Positions 8,026-15,891 of a stretch of 23,932 nucleotides of DNA are shown in pieces. This DNA comes from JAQWUY01 sp049615605 (GTDB lineage: Bacteria > Pseudomonadota > Alphaproteobacteria > JAQWUY01), in contig JBMZFW010000015.1 of the NCBI GenBank assembly GCA_049615605.1, positions 1-23,932 of the forward strand. Direction: 5' to 3'. Position numbers and translations under genes: made by a program. Below the pieces are notes generated by a model. It saw nothing but the letters and a program-made list of their open reading frames with translations, was not told the origin of the DNA and made no database searches. Positions within the stretch are counted from its first letter, which is position 1. Every line of letters starts with the position of its first letter.

Positions 8026-8493
8026 ATGTTGAAAACAATCACCCATAACCTAAGAAAAATCTCTGATTTTTTTCCTGCGGTATTATTTGTAACTATATTT
8101 TGTATATTTTGCATTAATGTAATTTCAAGATATTTGTTTAATGAATCTTACGGTTGGATTATTGAATTCAGTATGATTTTATGGGTGTGGGTGGTTTTTT
8201 TCACTTGTGCGTTTACATTGCGTGATGATGAACATATTGCGATTCATTTTGTTCTGGAAAGATTATCAGAAAAAGGACAAAAAATATGTCATACAATCGC
8301 TGCAATTTGTTTGTTTTTATTCAGTTCCTATATGGTTTTACCAACTTGGGACTATATTGATTTCTTATCCATTCGTCCAAGTGATGTAATGGGTATTCCA
8401 ATGAAAAATATCTATATTATTTTTATGGCATTCTTACTTTCATTGATAATTCGTTCACTGTATAAATTATATGATTTATACATCAAAAAATAA
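8026..8493 (+). CDS. dctQ: TRAP transporter small permease subunit DctQ
   Basis: This 155-residue, four-helix membrane protein is of the size and place expected for DctQ, the small subunit that pairs with DctM in the inner membrane. Hydrophobic segments run at about residues 15-35, 46-66, 85-105 and 125-146. The stretch FTCAFTLRDDEHIAIHFVLERL matches the conserved loop of DctQ proteins (ARxxxHIxVxxL-like). It starts 23 bases after dctP and lies 30 bases before dctM, giving the standard P-Q-M order. The ribosome site is weak (AAAG about 13 bases upstream), so translation may be partly coupled to dctP, which would make the dctP frame break relevant to expression. Confidence 0.9.
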   Translation: MLKTITHNLRKISDFFPAVLFVTIFCIFCINVISRYLFNESYGWIIEFSMILWVWVVFFTCAFTLRDDEHIAIHFVLERLSEKGQKICHTIAAICLFLFSSYMVLPTWDYIDFLSIRPSDVMGIPMKNIYIIFMAFLLSLIIRSLYKLYDLYIKK

Positions 8494-8523
8494 CTTTTAA
8501 ATTTTTTATTTAAGGTATTCATT

Positions 8524-9813
8524 ATGGAATTAGCATTATTTATTTTATTTTTATTATTTATGGTTATTGTTGGATTACCAGTTGCGTATTCTATTATTAT
8601 TGCAAGTGTTTCTTATTTGATACTAACAGGTCAAGATGTTGCTTTGGCTTCTGAACATTTGTTGTCTAATACATTTAATAATTTCTTATTATTATCTGTT
8701 CCATTATTTATTTTCTTTGCCAACATAATGAACGCATCACAGGTAACGGAAAAATTACTTGCGTTTTGTTTGGCAGTTGTTGGTCGTGTGCGTGGTGGAT
8801 TGGGACATGTTAATGTAATTACTTCGGTTATTTTTTCTGGTATGTCTGGTTCGGCGGTTGCGGATGTGGCAGGCATTGGTAAAGTAATTATTTCAATGAT
8901 GAATAAGTCTGGTTCTTATTCGCGTGGTTATGCAGAAGCGATAACTGCGGCTTCATCAACGATTGGTCCAATTATTCCACCATCTATTCCAATGGTTTTA
9001 TATGCCTTGGTTTCAAGCAGTTCAATTGGTTATTTATTCTTAGGTGGAATTATTCCTGGATTATTGATGGCAGTTGCATTAATGATGATTAATTCATTTA
9101 TTGCCAAGCGTCGTAACTTTGCGGTTGAAGAAGGTGTGCCAATTAGGGAATTACCAAAACGAACTTATCAAGCATTCCCAGCACTAATTATGCCAGTAAT
9201 CTTATTATATGGTATTTATGGTGGTGTAATGACACCAACAGAGGCGGCGGCTGTTGCCAGTATGTATGCATTAATGGTTGCGGTGTTTTTATATCGCAGT
9301 TTATCTGTAAAATCATTTTATAATGCAATGGTTGAAAGCGTTCATACATCTGCATCAACGGGGCTATTAATTTGTTCTGCATTAATTTTAAATTATATTA
9401 TTGTAACGGAAAATGTACCAATTACGATTTATGAAATGTTTTCTAGTATTAATATAAGTCCTATTCAGTTTTTATTAATGATTAATATTTTAATACTGTT
9501 GTTGGGTTTTGTGTTGGATGCCTCTATTATCATATTGGTTATTATTCCATTATTTATTCCGATTGTAAAAGAAATGGGCATAGACCTTGTTCATTTTGGT
9601 GTGGTAATGGTTGTTAATTGTATGGTTGGTTATATTACGCCACCTTATGGAATTGTGTTGTTAGTAATTAACAACATAACAAAAACACCAATTGGTGTAA
9701 TTATGCGTGAGATATATCCATTTTTAGCAGGTTTAGTATTTATATTAATTTTGTTAATATTCAATCCGTCATTAGTATTATGGTTGCCAAAGTTCTTTGG
9801 TTATAGCGGTTAA
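8524..9813 (+). CDS. dctM: TRAP transporter large permease subunit DctM
   Basis: This is a 429-residue polytopic membrane protein, full length for DctM, the ion-coupled channel subunit of TRAP transporters. Typical family signatures are FANIMNASQVTEKLLAF, the SGSAVADVAGIGKV loop, the TAASSTIGPIIPPSIPMVLY motif (around residues 142-161), PTEAAAVASMYA, and the C-terminal repeat MVGYITPPYGIVLLVINNI. AAGG sits about 9 bases before the start. It works with DctQ and DctP to import an acid driven by a sodium or proton gradient. The substrate is likely the compound degraded by the neighbouring enzymes. Family assignment is secure, substrate unknown. Confidence 0.95.
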   Translation: MELALFILFLLFMVIVGLPVAYSIIIASVSYLILTGQDVALASEHLLSNTFNNFLLLSVPLFIFFANIMNASQVTEKLLAFCLAVVGRVRGGLGHVNVITSVIFSGMSGSAVADVAGIGKVIISMMNKSGSYSRGYAEAITAASSTIGPIIPPSIPMVLYALVSSSSIGYLFLGGIIPGLLMAVALMMINSFIAKRRNFAVEEGVPIRELPKRTYQAFPALIMPVILLYGIYGGVMTPTEAAAVASMYALMVAVFLYRSLSVKSFYNAMVESVHTSASTGLLICSALILNYIIVTENVPITIYEMFSSINISPIQFLLMINILILLLGFVLDASIIILVIIPLFIPIVKEMGIDLVHFGVVMVVNCMVGYITPPYGIVLLVINNITKTPIGVIMREIYPFLAGLVFILILLIFNPSLVLWLPKFFGYSG

Positions 9814-9827
9814 AAGAAAGATAATTT

Positions 9828-10853
9828 ATGAAAAAAATAGCTGTTGTTGGTGCGGGATTAATTGGTATCCGTCATTTAAAAGCCATTAGTATGGCAAGTA
9901 ATGCAACTGTGTGTGCATTGGTTGATGTTTGCCCTAAGGCAGAAAAAATTGCCAATGAATATAATGTGGAACTTTATAACGACATTGAAACAATGATAGA
10001 TAAAGCAAAACCAGATGGGGTTGTTATTGCCACGCCTAATGCATTGCATATGATTGGTGCAAAGGCTTGTATAAGTGCGAATATACCTGTGCTAGTTGAA
10101 AAGCCATTTGCAACGAATATTGATGAAGCCAAAGAAGTTTTGTCAATGGCAAAGGAAAATGGCACTAAGGTTTTAACGGGTTATTTTCGCCGTTATAACC
10201 CAATTGTTGTATCGGCAAAGCAACAAATTGAAACGGGTGCTTTGGGTAAATTAATTTCAGTCCATTCTAATTTCTGGTTGCATAAAAATGATTCATATTA
10301 TGATGTGAAATGGCGTACCCAAGAAGGTGCTGGACCGATTCAAATTAACCTGTCGCACGACTTGGATTTATTGCTGTACTTTATGGGTGATGTGGAAAGC
10401 GTAACAGCTATTTCAAATAATATAGCCCGAAATTTTGAAGTGGAAGACACAGTTGTTGTAATCTGTAAATTTAAGAATGGTGCATTGGGCACATTAAATC
10501 TGTCTGACAGCATTCCTGCCCCATGGAGTTGGGAATTAACTTCGGGCGATAATCCAACATATCCAAATACACAAAATACTTATTGTATGATTGGTGGTAC
10601 AGATGCTTCGCTTGAAATGCCTCGCAATCGTCTGTGGTATTACAGCGGTGAAAAACATTGGTATAAACCAATTAGCTCGACCACTATTATGACAGAACAG
10701 GCTGATTCATTAACCGCACAAATTGAACATTTTTCAGCGGTTATAAAAGGTGATGAAGAACCAAGAGTCACTGGCGAAGATGGTCTAAGGGTAATTGAAG
10801 TTATTAATGCTATAAAAGAATCTATTGCCAGCAGAAAAGAAGTTTACTTGTAA
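9828..10853 (+). CDS. Gfo/Idh/MocA-family NAD(P)-dependent oxidoreductase
   Basis: This 341-residue dehydrogenase starts 14 bases after dctM, so it is the last gene of the cluster. An N-terminal Rossmann fold shows VVGAGLIGIRH (residues 6-16) for the dinucleotide. E91-K92-P93 in LVEKPFATN is the family signature with the catalytic lysine. H177-D178 in NLSHDLDLL corresponds to the conserved histidine region of the C-terminal alpha/beta domain. Members oxidise hydroxyls of polyols, sugar acids and related compounds. In this context it could oxidise the imported hydroxy acid to a keto acid that the TIM barrel and TPP enzymes then process, but the order is inference. Its TAA stop directly abuts the stop of the convergent ArsR gene (TAATTA), leaving no room for a terminator. 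Confidence 0.92.
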   Translation: MKKIAVVGAGLIGIRHLKAISMASNATVCALVDVCPKAEKIANEYNVELYNDIETMIDKAKPDGVVIATPNALHMIGAKACISANIPVLVEKPFATNIDEAKEVLSMAKENGTKVLTGYFRRYNPIVVSAKQQIETGALGKLISVHSNFWLHKNDSYYDVKWRTQEGAGPIQINLSHDLDLLLYFMGDVESVTAISNNIARNFEVEDTVVVICKFKNGALGTLNLSDSIPAPWSWELTSGDNPTYPNTQNTYCMIGGTDASLEMPRNRLWYYSGEKHWYKPISSTTIMTEQADSLTAQIEHFSAVIKGDEEPRVTGEDGLRVIEVINAIKESIASRKEVYL

Positions 10854-11189
10854 TTATTCTTCCAATATATGATGGGCAAGGTCATTGATGATGTGTTTAA
10901 TGTGATTATCATCAATGCTGTAAAATTGAAATTTACCATCTTTTTCTGATTTTAAGATTCTGTTTTCACGCAATGGTTTTAAATTGTGGGAAATTAATGA
11001 TTGGCTTAATCCTGTTATTTCAATAATTTCAGATACGGATTTTTTTCCTTCCATACACGCTATTACTATTGATAGTCTTGACTTATCGCCAAGAAGTTTA
11101 AATACCGTTGCCATATCAATGACATTGTTTTGTGATAGGGTTGGTGTTGAATCAGAACATAAATTGTGTTCACATTTGTTTTTAGTCAT
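10854..11189 (-). CDS. ArsR/SmtB-family metal-sensing repressor, SmtB/CadC-like
   Basis: This 111-residue ArsR-family winged helix repressor has its recognition helix around TGLSQSLISHNLKPLRENRI (residues 59-78). The C-terminal alpha-5 helix carries D94-x-H96-x10-H107-x2-E110, the exact ligand pattern of the zinc site in SmtB (Asp, His, His, Glu) and close to that of CadC and CzrA. The N-terminus has C6, H8 and C11, reminiscent of the CadC alpha-3N arm, but the paired Cys ligands of CadC helix alpha-3 are missing (GKKSVSEI here). Zinc or a similar divalent metal is therefore the likely inducer. A SmtB-type operator lies at the promoter of the permease 2 kb away. The gene is divergent from the amidohydrolase gene at 11246, with no clear TGAA-N6-TTCA site in their shared spacer. 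Confidence 0.9.
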   Translation of the reverse strand: MTKNKCEHNLCSDSTPTLSQNNVIDMATVFKLLGDKSRLSIVIACMEGKKSVSEIIEITGLSQSLISHNLKPLRENRILKSEKDGKFQFYSIDDNHIKHIINDLAHHILEE

Positions 11190-11245
11190 AACTTATTGTA
11201 TATTTTTGTTATATAAAATCAATATAAAGTTTAGGAAAAATAAAA

Positions 11246-12001
11246 ATGCTTAAAGATGGTAAAAATTATAAATATAAAAACTTAGAATATACAAACAAAA
11301 CAAACTTTGTGTTTTTTGTTGACCACGCATCAAATAAATTACCAAGGGGTGTTGACCTTGGCGTTGATAAGGAAAATATGAAACGCCATGTTGCTTATGA
11401 TATTGGTATTGAAAAAGTTTCTGAATTTGTTGCTGATGAATTAAAAGCACCACTTATTAAGTCAAAATATTCTAGGTTGTTTGTTGATTGCAACCGCTTT
11501 GAAGACGAAGACGGAATTATCCCACATTTAAGCGATGATGTGTATGTTAAGGCAAACGAAGAATTAACAGATGATGAAAGGCAAAAAAGAATTGCTGATT
11601 ATCACGAAAGCTATCATAAAGGCGGGGATGATTTGATTGAAGAATCAAACAAAGATGCTTGGATTATTAATATGCACAGCTTCACTCCAAAATTAAACAG
11701 TCTGCCAGATGATGAACGCCCTTGGGAAATTGCCCTTATATGGCGTCATAATGAAAAGCTGGTTAAAAAGTTTATTGAAATATTGGAAAAAAATACAAAA
11801 TACACAATTGGTAATAACCAACCATACGATGAAATTGAAAGTACAACATATTCAATGGAACGAAGAATGGTTGATAACCCTGAACGAAACAGCCTTATCA
11901 TTGAAATCCGTCAAGACTTAATTGCCGATGATAAAGGTGCAAAAAAGATAGCAGGGGTTATTGCTAAGAACCTAAAACAATTGTTTAAAGAATGTAATTA
12001 A
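11246..12001 (+). CDS. N-formylglutamate amidohydrolase family protein
   Basis: This 251-residue protein matches the N-formylglutamate amidohydrolase (FGase) family, hydrolases that release formate from N-formylglutamate at the end of one histidine-degradation route. Family motifs are in order: D26-H27-A-S-N in FVDHASNKLPRG, RHVAYDIG (residues 47-54), YSRLFVDCNR, NMHSFTP and IIEIRQDLI near the C-terminus. AGGAAAA precedes the ATG. No other histidine-utilisation genes are nearby, so many alternatives within this loosely annotated family remain possible, for example another amide or formyl substrate. It is convergent with the deiminase-family gene 26 bases away and divergent from the metal repressor gene. 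No functional link to those is evident. Confidence 0.88.
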   Translation: MLKDGKNYKYKNLEYTNKTNFVFFVDHASNKLPRGVDLGVDKENMKRHVAYDIGIEKVSEFVADELKAPLIKSKYSRLFVDCNRFEDEDGIIPHLSDDVYVKANEELTDDERQKRIADYHESYHKGGDDLIEESNKDAWIINMHSFTPKLNSLPDDERPWEIALIWRHNEKLVKKFIEILEKNTKYTIGNNQPYDEIESTTYSMERRMVDNPERNSLIIEIRQDLIADDKGAKKIAGVIAKNLKQLFKECN

Positions 12002-12027
12002 TTGTGGTTATACTTATACTAAAGAAA

Positions 12028-13068
12028 TTATACCGCAGGTATTTGCATTGTTATGCAATGCACACCGCCACCTGATTTCATAAGGGCGTTTGTTTCAATT
12101 GGAATTACTTTTCGTTTTGGGAATGCTTCCCTTAAAATAGCAAGTGGTGTGTCATCTGTTTTTCGTCCGCTTGCTGATACGATTAAACCGCCATTACAAA
12201 TATAACTGTTAATATGCACAACCACATCGTCCGTAAGTGGCAGGTTAATTATATCGTACCCTGCATTTTTAAATACACTGCGTGCGGATTCAATTATTTT
12301 ATAATTAGGGTCGGATTTATCATTTGTTGTTTGCAATATTATTTCATTGTTATCTGTAAACATTGCCATACCATCAATATGCCCATCGGTTACAGGGTCG
12401 GGTGTTAAACCAAGTTCCGTCCAATTAACATTTTTAACACCAAGTACTTTTTTTATTTCTGTTTCCATATCCGCAAGACTTATTCCATTGTTTCGTTTGC
12501 CTTTTTGCATACTTTCTTTTGAAACAAAACAATCGGTTTTGTTCCATATAAATGTACCGCCTTCGGCTTCAATTGGTGAAATGTATCCCATTGGAATATT
12601 TAATTTATCCGCACAAAAATTTTTAAATTTTGCATCTTTTGAATAATCAAACTTGCCGCCCCAACCTTTAAATGAAAAGCCACTGGCACGAATTTTACCA
12701 TTGTTGTTTATTTGGAATAATGGGGCTGAATCCCTTGCCCAACCATCGGTAATATCCGCATCGTCCCATAATATAATATTGCTTGATAATTTACCTGCGA
12801 CTAAGTGCTTTTGTTCTGGATTTACCGCAAAGTATACTTGTTCAAAATTACTTATAGTATTTGCCGTATTGATATATTCACTTATGGATTTTTGATAAAT
12901 TGTTTTAAACCAGTTTTCAGGACTAGGCAAGGCGATAATAGTCCCCGAATGTGGGTTATCTTCTGTTGGGACAAACCATTCATTTGAATTTGCTAATGTT
13001 TTATTTACTATCAGGCTTGTACTAAGAGTTGCCATAAGCGTTGTTAAAAAGTTTCTTCTGTTTACCAT
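12028..13068 (-). CDS. Agmatine deiminase/peptidyl-arginine deiminase family protein with Tat-like signal
   Basis: This 346-residue protein of the guanidine-group hydrolase family (agmatine deiminase, AguA-like) makes citrulline-type products and ammonia from an arginine-like substrate. Family landmarks are WARDSAP, EGGTFIWN, DPVTDGHIDGMAMF and the C-terminal GGGVHCITMQIP with catalytic C338. I start at the ATG at 13066-13068. The frame stays open to 13560, but that extension is antisense to the permease gene and has no family similarity. With this start the N-terminus has NRRNFL (residues 3-8) plus a hydrophobic stretch ending at TLANS, a plausible twin-arginine export signal. Export is unusual because AguA is normally cytoplasmic. 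It is divergent from the permease across a 94-bp spacer holding the zinc-type operator. Confidence 0.88.
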   Translation of the reverse strand: MVNRRNFLTTLMATLSTSLIVNKTLANSNEWFVPTEDNPHSGTIIALPSPENWFKTIYQKSISEYINTANTISNFEQVYFAVNPEQKHLVAGKLSSNIILWDDADITDGWARDSAPLFQINNNGKIRASGFSFKGWGGKFDYSKDAKFKNFCADKLNIPMGYISPIEAEGGTFIWNKTDCFVSKESMQKGKRNNGISLADMETEIKKVLGVKNVNWTELGLTPDPVTDGHIDGMAMFTDNNEIILQTTNDKSDPNYKIIESARSVFKNAGYDIINLPLTDDVVVHINSYICNGGLIVSASGRKTDDTPLAILREAFPKRKVIPIETNALMKSGGGVHCITMQIPAV

Positions 13069-13100
13069 AATTAGTAAAGTAAAGCATATTATGATAACAG

Positions 13101-13129
13101 TTGACAAGGTAAATGTAATATAATAATAT
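13101..13129 (+). promoter_or_regulatory. Sigma-70 promoter of the metal permease gene
   Basis: TTGACA (13101-13106) and TAATAT (13124-13129) are separated by exactly 17 bases, a near-consensus sigma-70 promoter. The predicted transcription start near 13136 lies after the ATG at 13130, which excludes that ATG and supports the ATG at 13163. Confidence 0.8.
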
Positions 13130-13147
13130 ATGAATAAATATTCATAT
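13128..13147. promoter_or_regulatory. SmtB/ArsR-type operator palindrome (TGAA-N6-TTCA)
   Basis: ATATGAATA and TATTCATAT form a perfect 9-2-9 palindrome containing TGAA-N6-TTCA, the core of operators bound by SmtB, CzrA and related alpha-5 zinc sensors. It overlaps the end of the -10 box and the predicted transcription start, an ideal place for repression. The ArsR/SmtB-like protein encoded at 10854-11189 is the obvious candidate ligand-controlled repressor. Confidence 0.75.
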
Positions 13148-13162
13148 GTAAGGGAAAATGAT

Positions 13163-14200
13163 ATGCAAGTTTTAATAGATAATTTAATCGGTGTAATGTT
13201 GGAAGCATTACCATTTTTAGCATTTGGTTTTTTTATTTCTGGTATATTAAAAGCCTTTGTTCCAAATGATTTTATTGCCAAGCATTTAGGCAAAGAAACT
13301 TGGTATTCACCAATTAAATCTGCACTTTTAGGTGCGCCAATTCCACTGTGTTCGTGCAGTGTAATTCCCGTTGCGACTGGTCTTCGCCGTGGTGGTGCGG
13401 GCAAAGGTTCGCTTTCATCTTTCCTTATATCAGCACCTGAAACAGGGGTGGACAGTTTATCAATTTCGTATGCAATGCTTGGTCCAGTTATTATGATTTC
13501 AAGGTTGGTTTCCGCACTTGCAACGGCAATCATTACCGCTTGGGCAATTATGATTGGCACAAGGGGCGAAAAAATGCCAGAAATGCCAGAAGTTAAAACT
13601 TGTTGTAAAATGGCGGCGGCAAAAGCCGAAGCGGAAAAAAATCAATCTGCATGGCAAAAATTTATCACTGGTCAAAGGTATTCATTTACAACTTTACTAG
13701 ATGACAGTTTTAAATATGTAATGGTTGCCCTTGTTTTAACAGCGGTAATTAAAACTTATGTACCATCGGGTATCTTTACGGAATATGGCGATGGTTTCCT
13801 TGCGATGTTAATTATGGTTGCTGTTGGTTTTCCAATGTATATTTGTGCGTCTGCATCAACACCTGTTGCGGTAAGCTTACTTATGATTGGGGTATCACCA
13901 GGTGCGGCATTAACATTTATGCTTGCTGGTCCCGCATCAAACCTTGCAACAGTTGGTGTTGTATCAAAAATGATGGGTAAAAAAGCATCGGTAATTTATG
14001 TTGTGTTTATTTGTGCATTATCAATTATTGCAGGAATGACATTGAACGAATTGGTTGATATTTACAATTGGAATATTACCTTTAATCAAGGCGAAGAAAG
14101 CTTAATTCCAAGCCCACTTGCAATTGGTTCAACAGTGTTTGTATTGTTATCAACAATTCGCCCGCTTAGACCATATATTGGACTTACGGATAAGAAATAG
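13163..14200 (+). CDS. SO_0444-type Cu/Zn efflux permease (ArsP/DUF318 family)
   Basis: From the ATG at 13163 this is a 345-residue polytopic membrane permease of the ArsP_1/DUF318 family. The motif GAPIPLCSCSVIPVATGLRR (with the CSC pair at about residues 63-65) and the second-half motif FPMYICASASTPVAVSLL are characteristic. A central cytoplasmic loop carries MPEMPEVKTCCK. SO_0444-type members are described as Cu/Zn efflux transporters and are usually paired with an ArsR regulator, as here at some distance. AAGGGAAAA lies about 9 bases before the chosen ATG; the upstream ATG at 13130 lies inside the promoter and operator and cannot be the start. A role in zinc or other metal export under zinc-responsive repression is inferred from family, operator and regulator together. 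Confidence 0.88.
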   Translation: MQVLIDNLIGVMLEALPFLAFGFFISGILKAFVPNDFIAKHLGKETWYSPIKSALLGAPIPLCSCSVIPVATGLRRGGAGKGSLSSFLISAPETGVDSLSISYAMLGPVIMISRLVSALATAIITAWAIMIGTRGEKMPEMPEVKTCCKMAAAKAEAEKNQSAWQKFITGQRYSFTTLLDDSFKYVMVALVLTAVIKTYVPSGIFTEYGDGFLAMLIMVAVGFPMYICASASTPVAVSLLMIGVSPGAALTFMLAGPASNLATVGVVSKMMGKKASVIYVVFICALSIIAGMTLNELVDIYNWNITFNQGEESLIPSPLAIGSTVFVLLSTIRPLRPYIGLTDKK

Positions 14201-14208
14201 GAAAAACC

Positions 14209-14237
14209 TTGCGTTTTACCTAAAAAACTAGTATTTT
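14209..14237 (+). promoter_or_regulatory. Possible promoter of the rnd-kdsD-lptC-lptB operon
   Basis: TTGCGT (14209-14214) and TATTTT (14232-14237) are 17 bases apart, 35 bases before the next start codon. The -10 match is poor and the area is AT-rich, so this is only a candidate. Confidence 0.35.
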
Positions 14238-14272
14238 CTATATATATTTATACATAAGAATAAGGAATAAAT

Positions 14273-14920
14273 ATGGCTGAAAATACAATAAAAACTTATG
14301 CCGATATGCAAGTAAAACTTCATTTAAATGATTTGCCAGCTGATATTGCCATTGGCGACAGTGTTGCAATTGATACAGAAACATTGGGTCTTAACCCATT
14401 AAGGGACAGGTTGTGCTTGGTACAACTTACATTTGGTGATGGCATTGTGCACCTTGTTCAATTTGACGGTAATAATTATTCAGCACCTAATTTATCAAAA
14501 ATTTTAACAAATAAAAAAATTGTAAAAATATTCCACTTTGCCCGTTTTGATGTGGCGGTTTTATATCATTATCTTGGTGTGCAAACGGTTTCAGTTTATT
14601 GCACAAAGATTGCATCAAAGCTAACGCGTACTTATACGGACAGACACGGTTTAAAAAACCTTGTTGCGGAATTATTGGAAATCAATCTTAATAAACAGCA
14701 ACAATCTTCTGATTGGGCGGCGCCAAAATTAAGTGAAGAACAAAAAGAATATGCAAGTAATGATGTTATTTACCTGCACCAATTAAAAATTCAATTGGAT
14801 AAAATGCTTGACCGTGAAGGTCGTTGGGATTTGGCAAAGCAATCATTTAAGTTCATTATGACTAGGGCTATATTGGATTTAAAAGGCTTTGATAAAATGG
14901 ATATTTTCTCACATACTTAA
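14273..14920 (+). CDS. rnd: Ribonuclease D-like 3'-5' exonuclease (no HRDC domain)
   Basis: This 215-residue DEDD-family 3'-5' exonuclease is of the short RNase D type common in alphaproteobacteria, without the C-terminal HRDC domains of E. coli Rnd. Metal-binding residues are visible: D34 and E36 in VAIDTETLGL (Exo I), D93 in FHFARFD (Exo II), and Y160 with D164 in YASNDVIYL (Exo III). It would trim the 3' ends of tRNA precursors and other small RNAs. AAGGAATAA precedes the ATG. The gene is 18 bases from kdsD, so it is probably the head of the rnd-kdsD-lptC-lptB run. Confidence 0.93.
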   Translation: MAENTIKTYADMQVKLHLNDLPADIAIGDSVAIDTETLGLNPLRDRLCLVQLTFGDGIVHLVQFDGNNYSAPNLSKILTNKKIVKIFHFARFDVAVLYHYLGVQTVSVYCTKIASKLTRTYTDRHGLKNLVAELLEINLNKQQQSSDWAAPKLSEEQKEYASNDVIYLHQLKIQLDKMLDREGRWDLAKQSFKFIMTRAILDLKGFDKMDIFSHT

Positions 14921-14938
14921 AAGTGATAAAGGTTTAAT

Positions 14939-15886
14939 ATGACACATAAAAAAGTTGCTAATAAAGTTCTTGAACTGGAAATTAAGGGGTTGCAATACCT
15001 TCTTGATAACAATGCACCTGATTTTGATAACATAATTGAAATTATGCTTAACTGTACGGGCAGGGTGGTTGTTTCTGGTATGGGGAAATCTGGTCACATT
15101 GGTAAAAAGATTTCTGCCACATTGGCAAGTACAGGCACGCCGTCTTATTTCGTTCACCCAGCCGAAGCATCACACGGTGACCTTGGTATGATAACAGAAT
15201 GCGATGTGTTGTTATTGTTATCAAACAGTGGTGAAACAGCGGAATTAATGGATATTATTTCATATGCAAAACGCAACAGCATTAAATCAATTGCAATTAC
15301 AAAATCAAAAGATTCTACATTGGGTAAAGGTTGTGATTGTGTGCTTGAATTACCGGCTGTGGAAGAAGCGTGTTCATTGGGGCTTGCACCAACAACATCA
15401 ACGACTGCCACATTGGCACTTGGCGATTGTCTTGCGGTTTGTTTATTGGAAGCAAAGGGTTTCAGTGCAAGCGATTTTGGTAAATATCACCCAGGTGGCA
15501 AACTTGGTTCACAATTATTAAAAGCAAGCGATATTATGATAAGTGGCGATAAATTACCACTTGTTGAAAAAGGTACAACAGTTCTTAAATCATTAAAGGA
15601 AATGGAAACAAAACGCGTTGGTTGTGTTGGTGTTCTTGATGGAAATAACCTTGTTGGTATTTTTACTGATGGTGATTTATTACGCAACATATCAAATGAT
15701 ATGGATAAAAAAATAATTGACGATATTATGACAAAAAATCCAATTGTTGTTTCAAAAGAAACGGTGGCTAGTGAAATTCTTAGTATCATGCAAACTAAAA
15801 ATATTGGTGCTGTTTTCGTTGTTGATAATGAACAGGTTTCTGGATTGGTTCATTTCCATTATTTATTAAAAGCTGGGGTTGCATAA
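14939..15886 (+). CDS. kdsD: Arabinose-5-phosphate isomerase KdsD (KpsF/GutQ family)
   Basis: This 315-residue enzyme converts ribulose 5-phosphate to arabinose 5-phosphate, the first step of Kdo synthesis for lipopolysaccharide. The N-terminal SIS domain shows the GMGKSGHIGKKISATLASTG motif and HPAEASHGDLGMI, with LLLSNSGET as the sugar-phosphate loop. Two C-terminal CBS domains follow (IMISGDKLPLV onward and DDIMTKNPIVVSKET onward). Length and architecture match KdsD/KpsF/GutQ. The location directly before lptC and lptB, LPS transport genes, supports KdsD over the gut-operon GutQ. AAGG lies about 9 bases before the ATG. Confidence 0.95.
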   Translation: MTHKKVANKVLELEIKGLQYLLDNNAPDFDNIIEIMLNCTGRVVVSGMGKSGHIGKKISATLASTGTPSYFVHPAEASHGDLGMITECDVLLLLSNSGETAELMDIISYAKRNSIKSIAITKSKDSTLGKGCDCVLELPAVEEACSLGLAPTTSTTATLALGDCLAVCLLEAKGFSASDFGKYHPGGKLGSQLLKASDIMISGDKLPLVEKGTTVLKSLKEMETKRVGCVGVLDGNNLVGIFTDGDLLRNISNDMDKKIIDDIMTKNPIVVSKETVASEILSIMQTKNIGAVFVVDNEQVSGLVHFHYLLKAGVA

Positions 15887-15891
15887 GCTTT

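Noticed and set aside
13130..13162. Upstream ATG giving an 11-residue longer permease
   Set aside because: It lies inside the -10 region and operator, upstream of the predicted transcription start, and the ATG at 13163 has its own ribosome site.
13069..13560. Open extension of the deiminase frame to 13560 on the minus strand
   Set aside because: It is antisense to the well-supported permease gene and encodes no family-like sequence; the Tat-like N-terminus at 13068 explains the start.
861..14272. Possible genomic island integrated at the CAT tRNA
   Set aside because: I looked for a second copy of the tRNA 3' end in the spacers up to 14272 and for an integrase gene, and saw neither; base composition also does not change.
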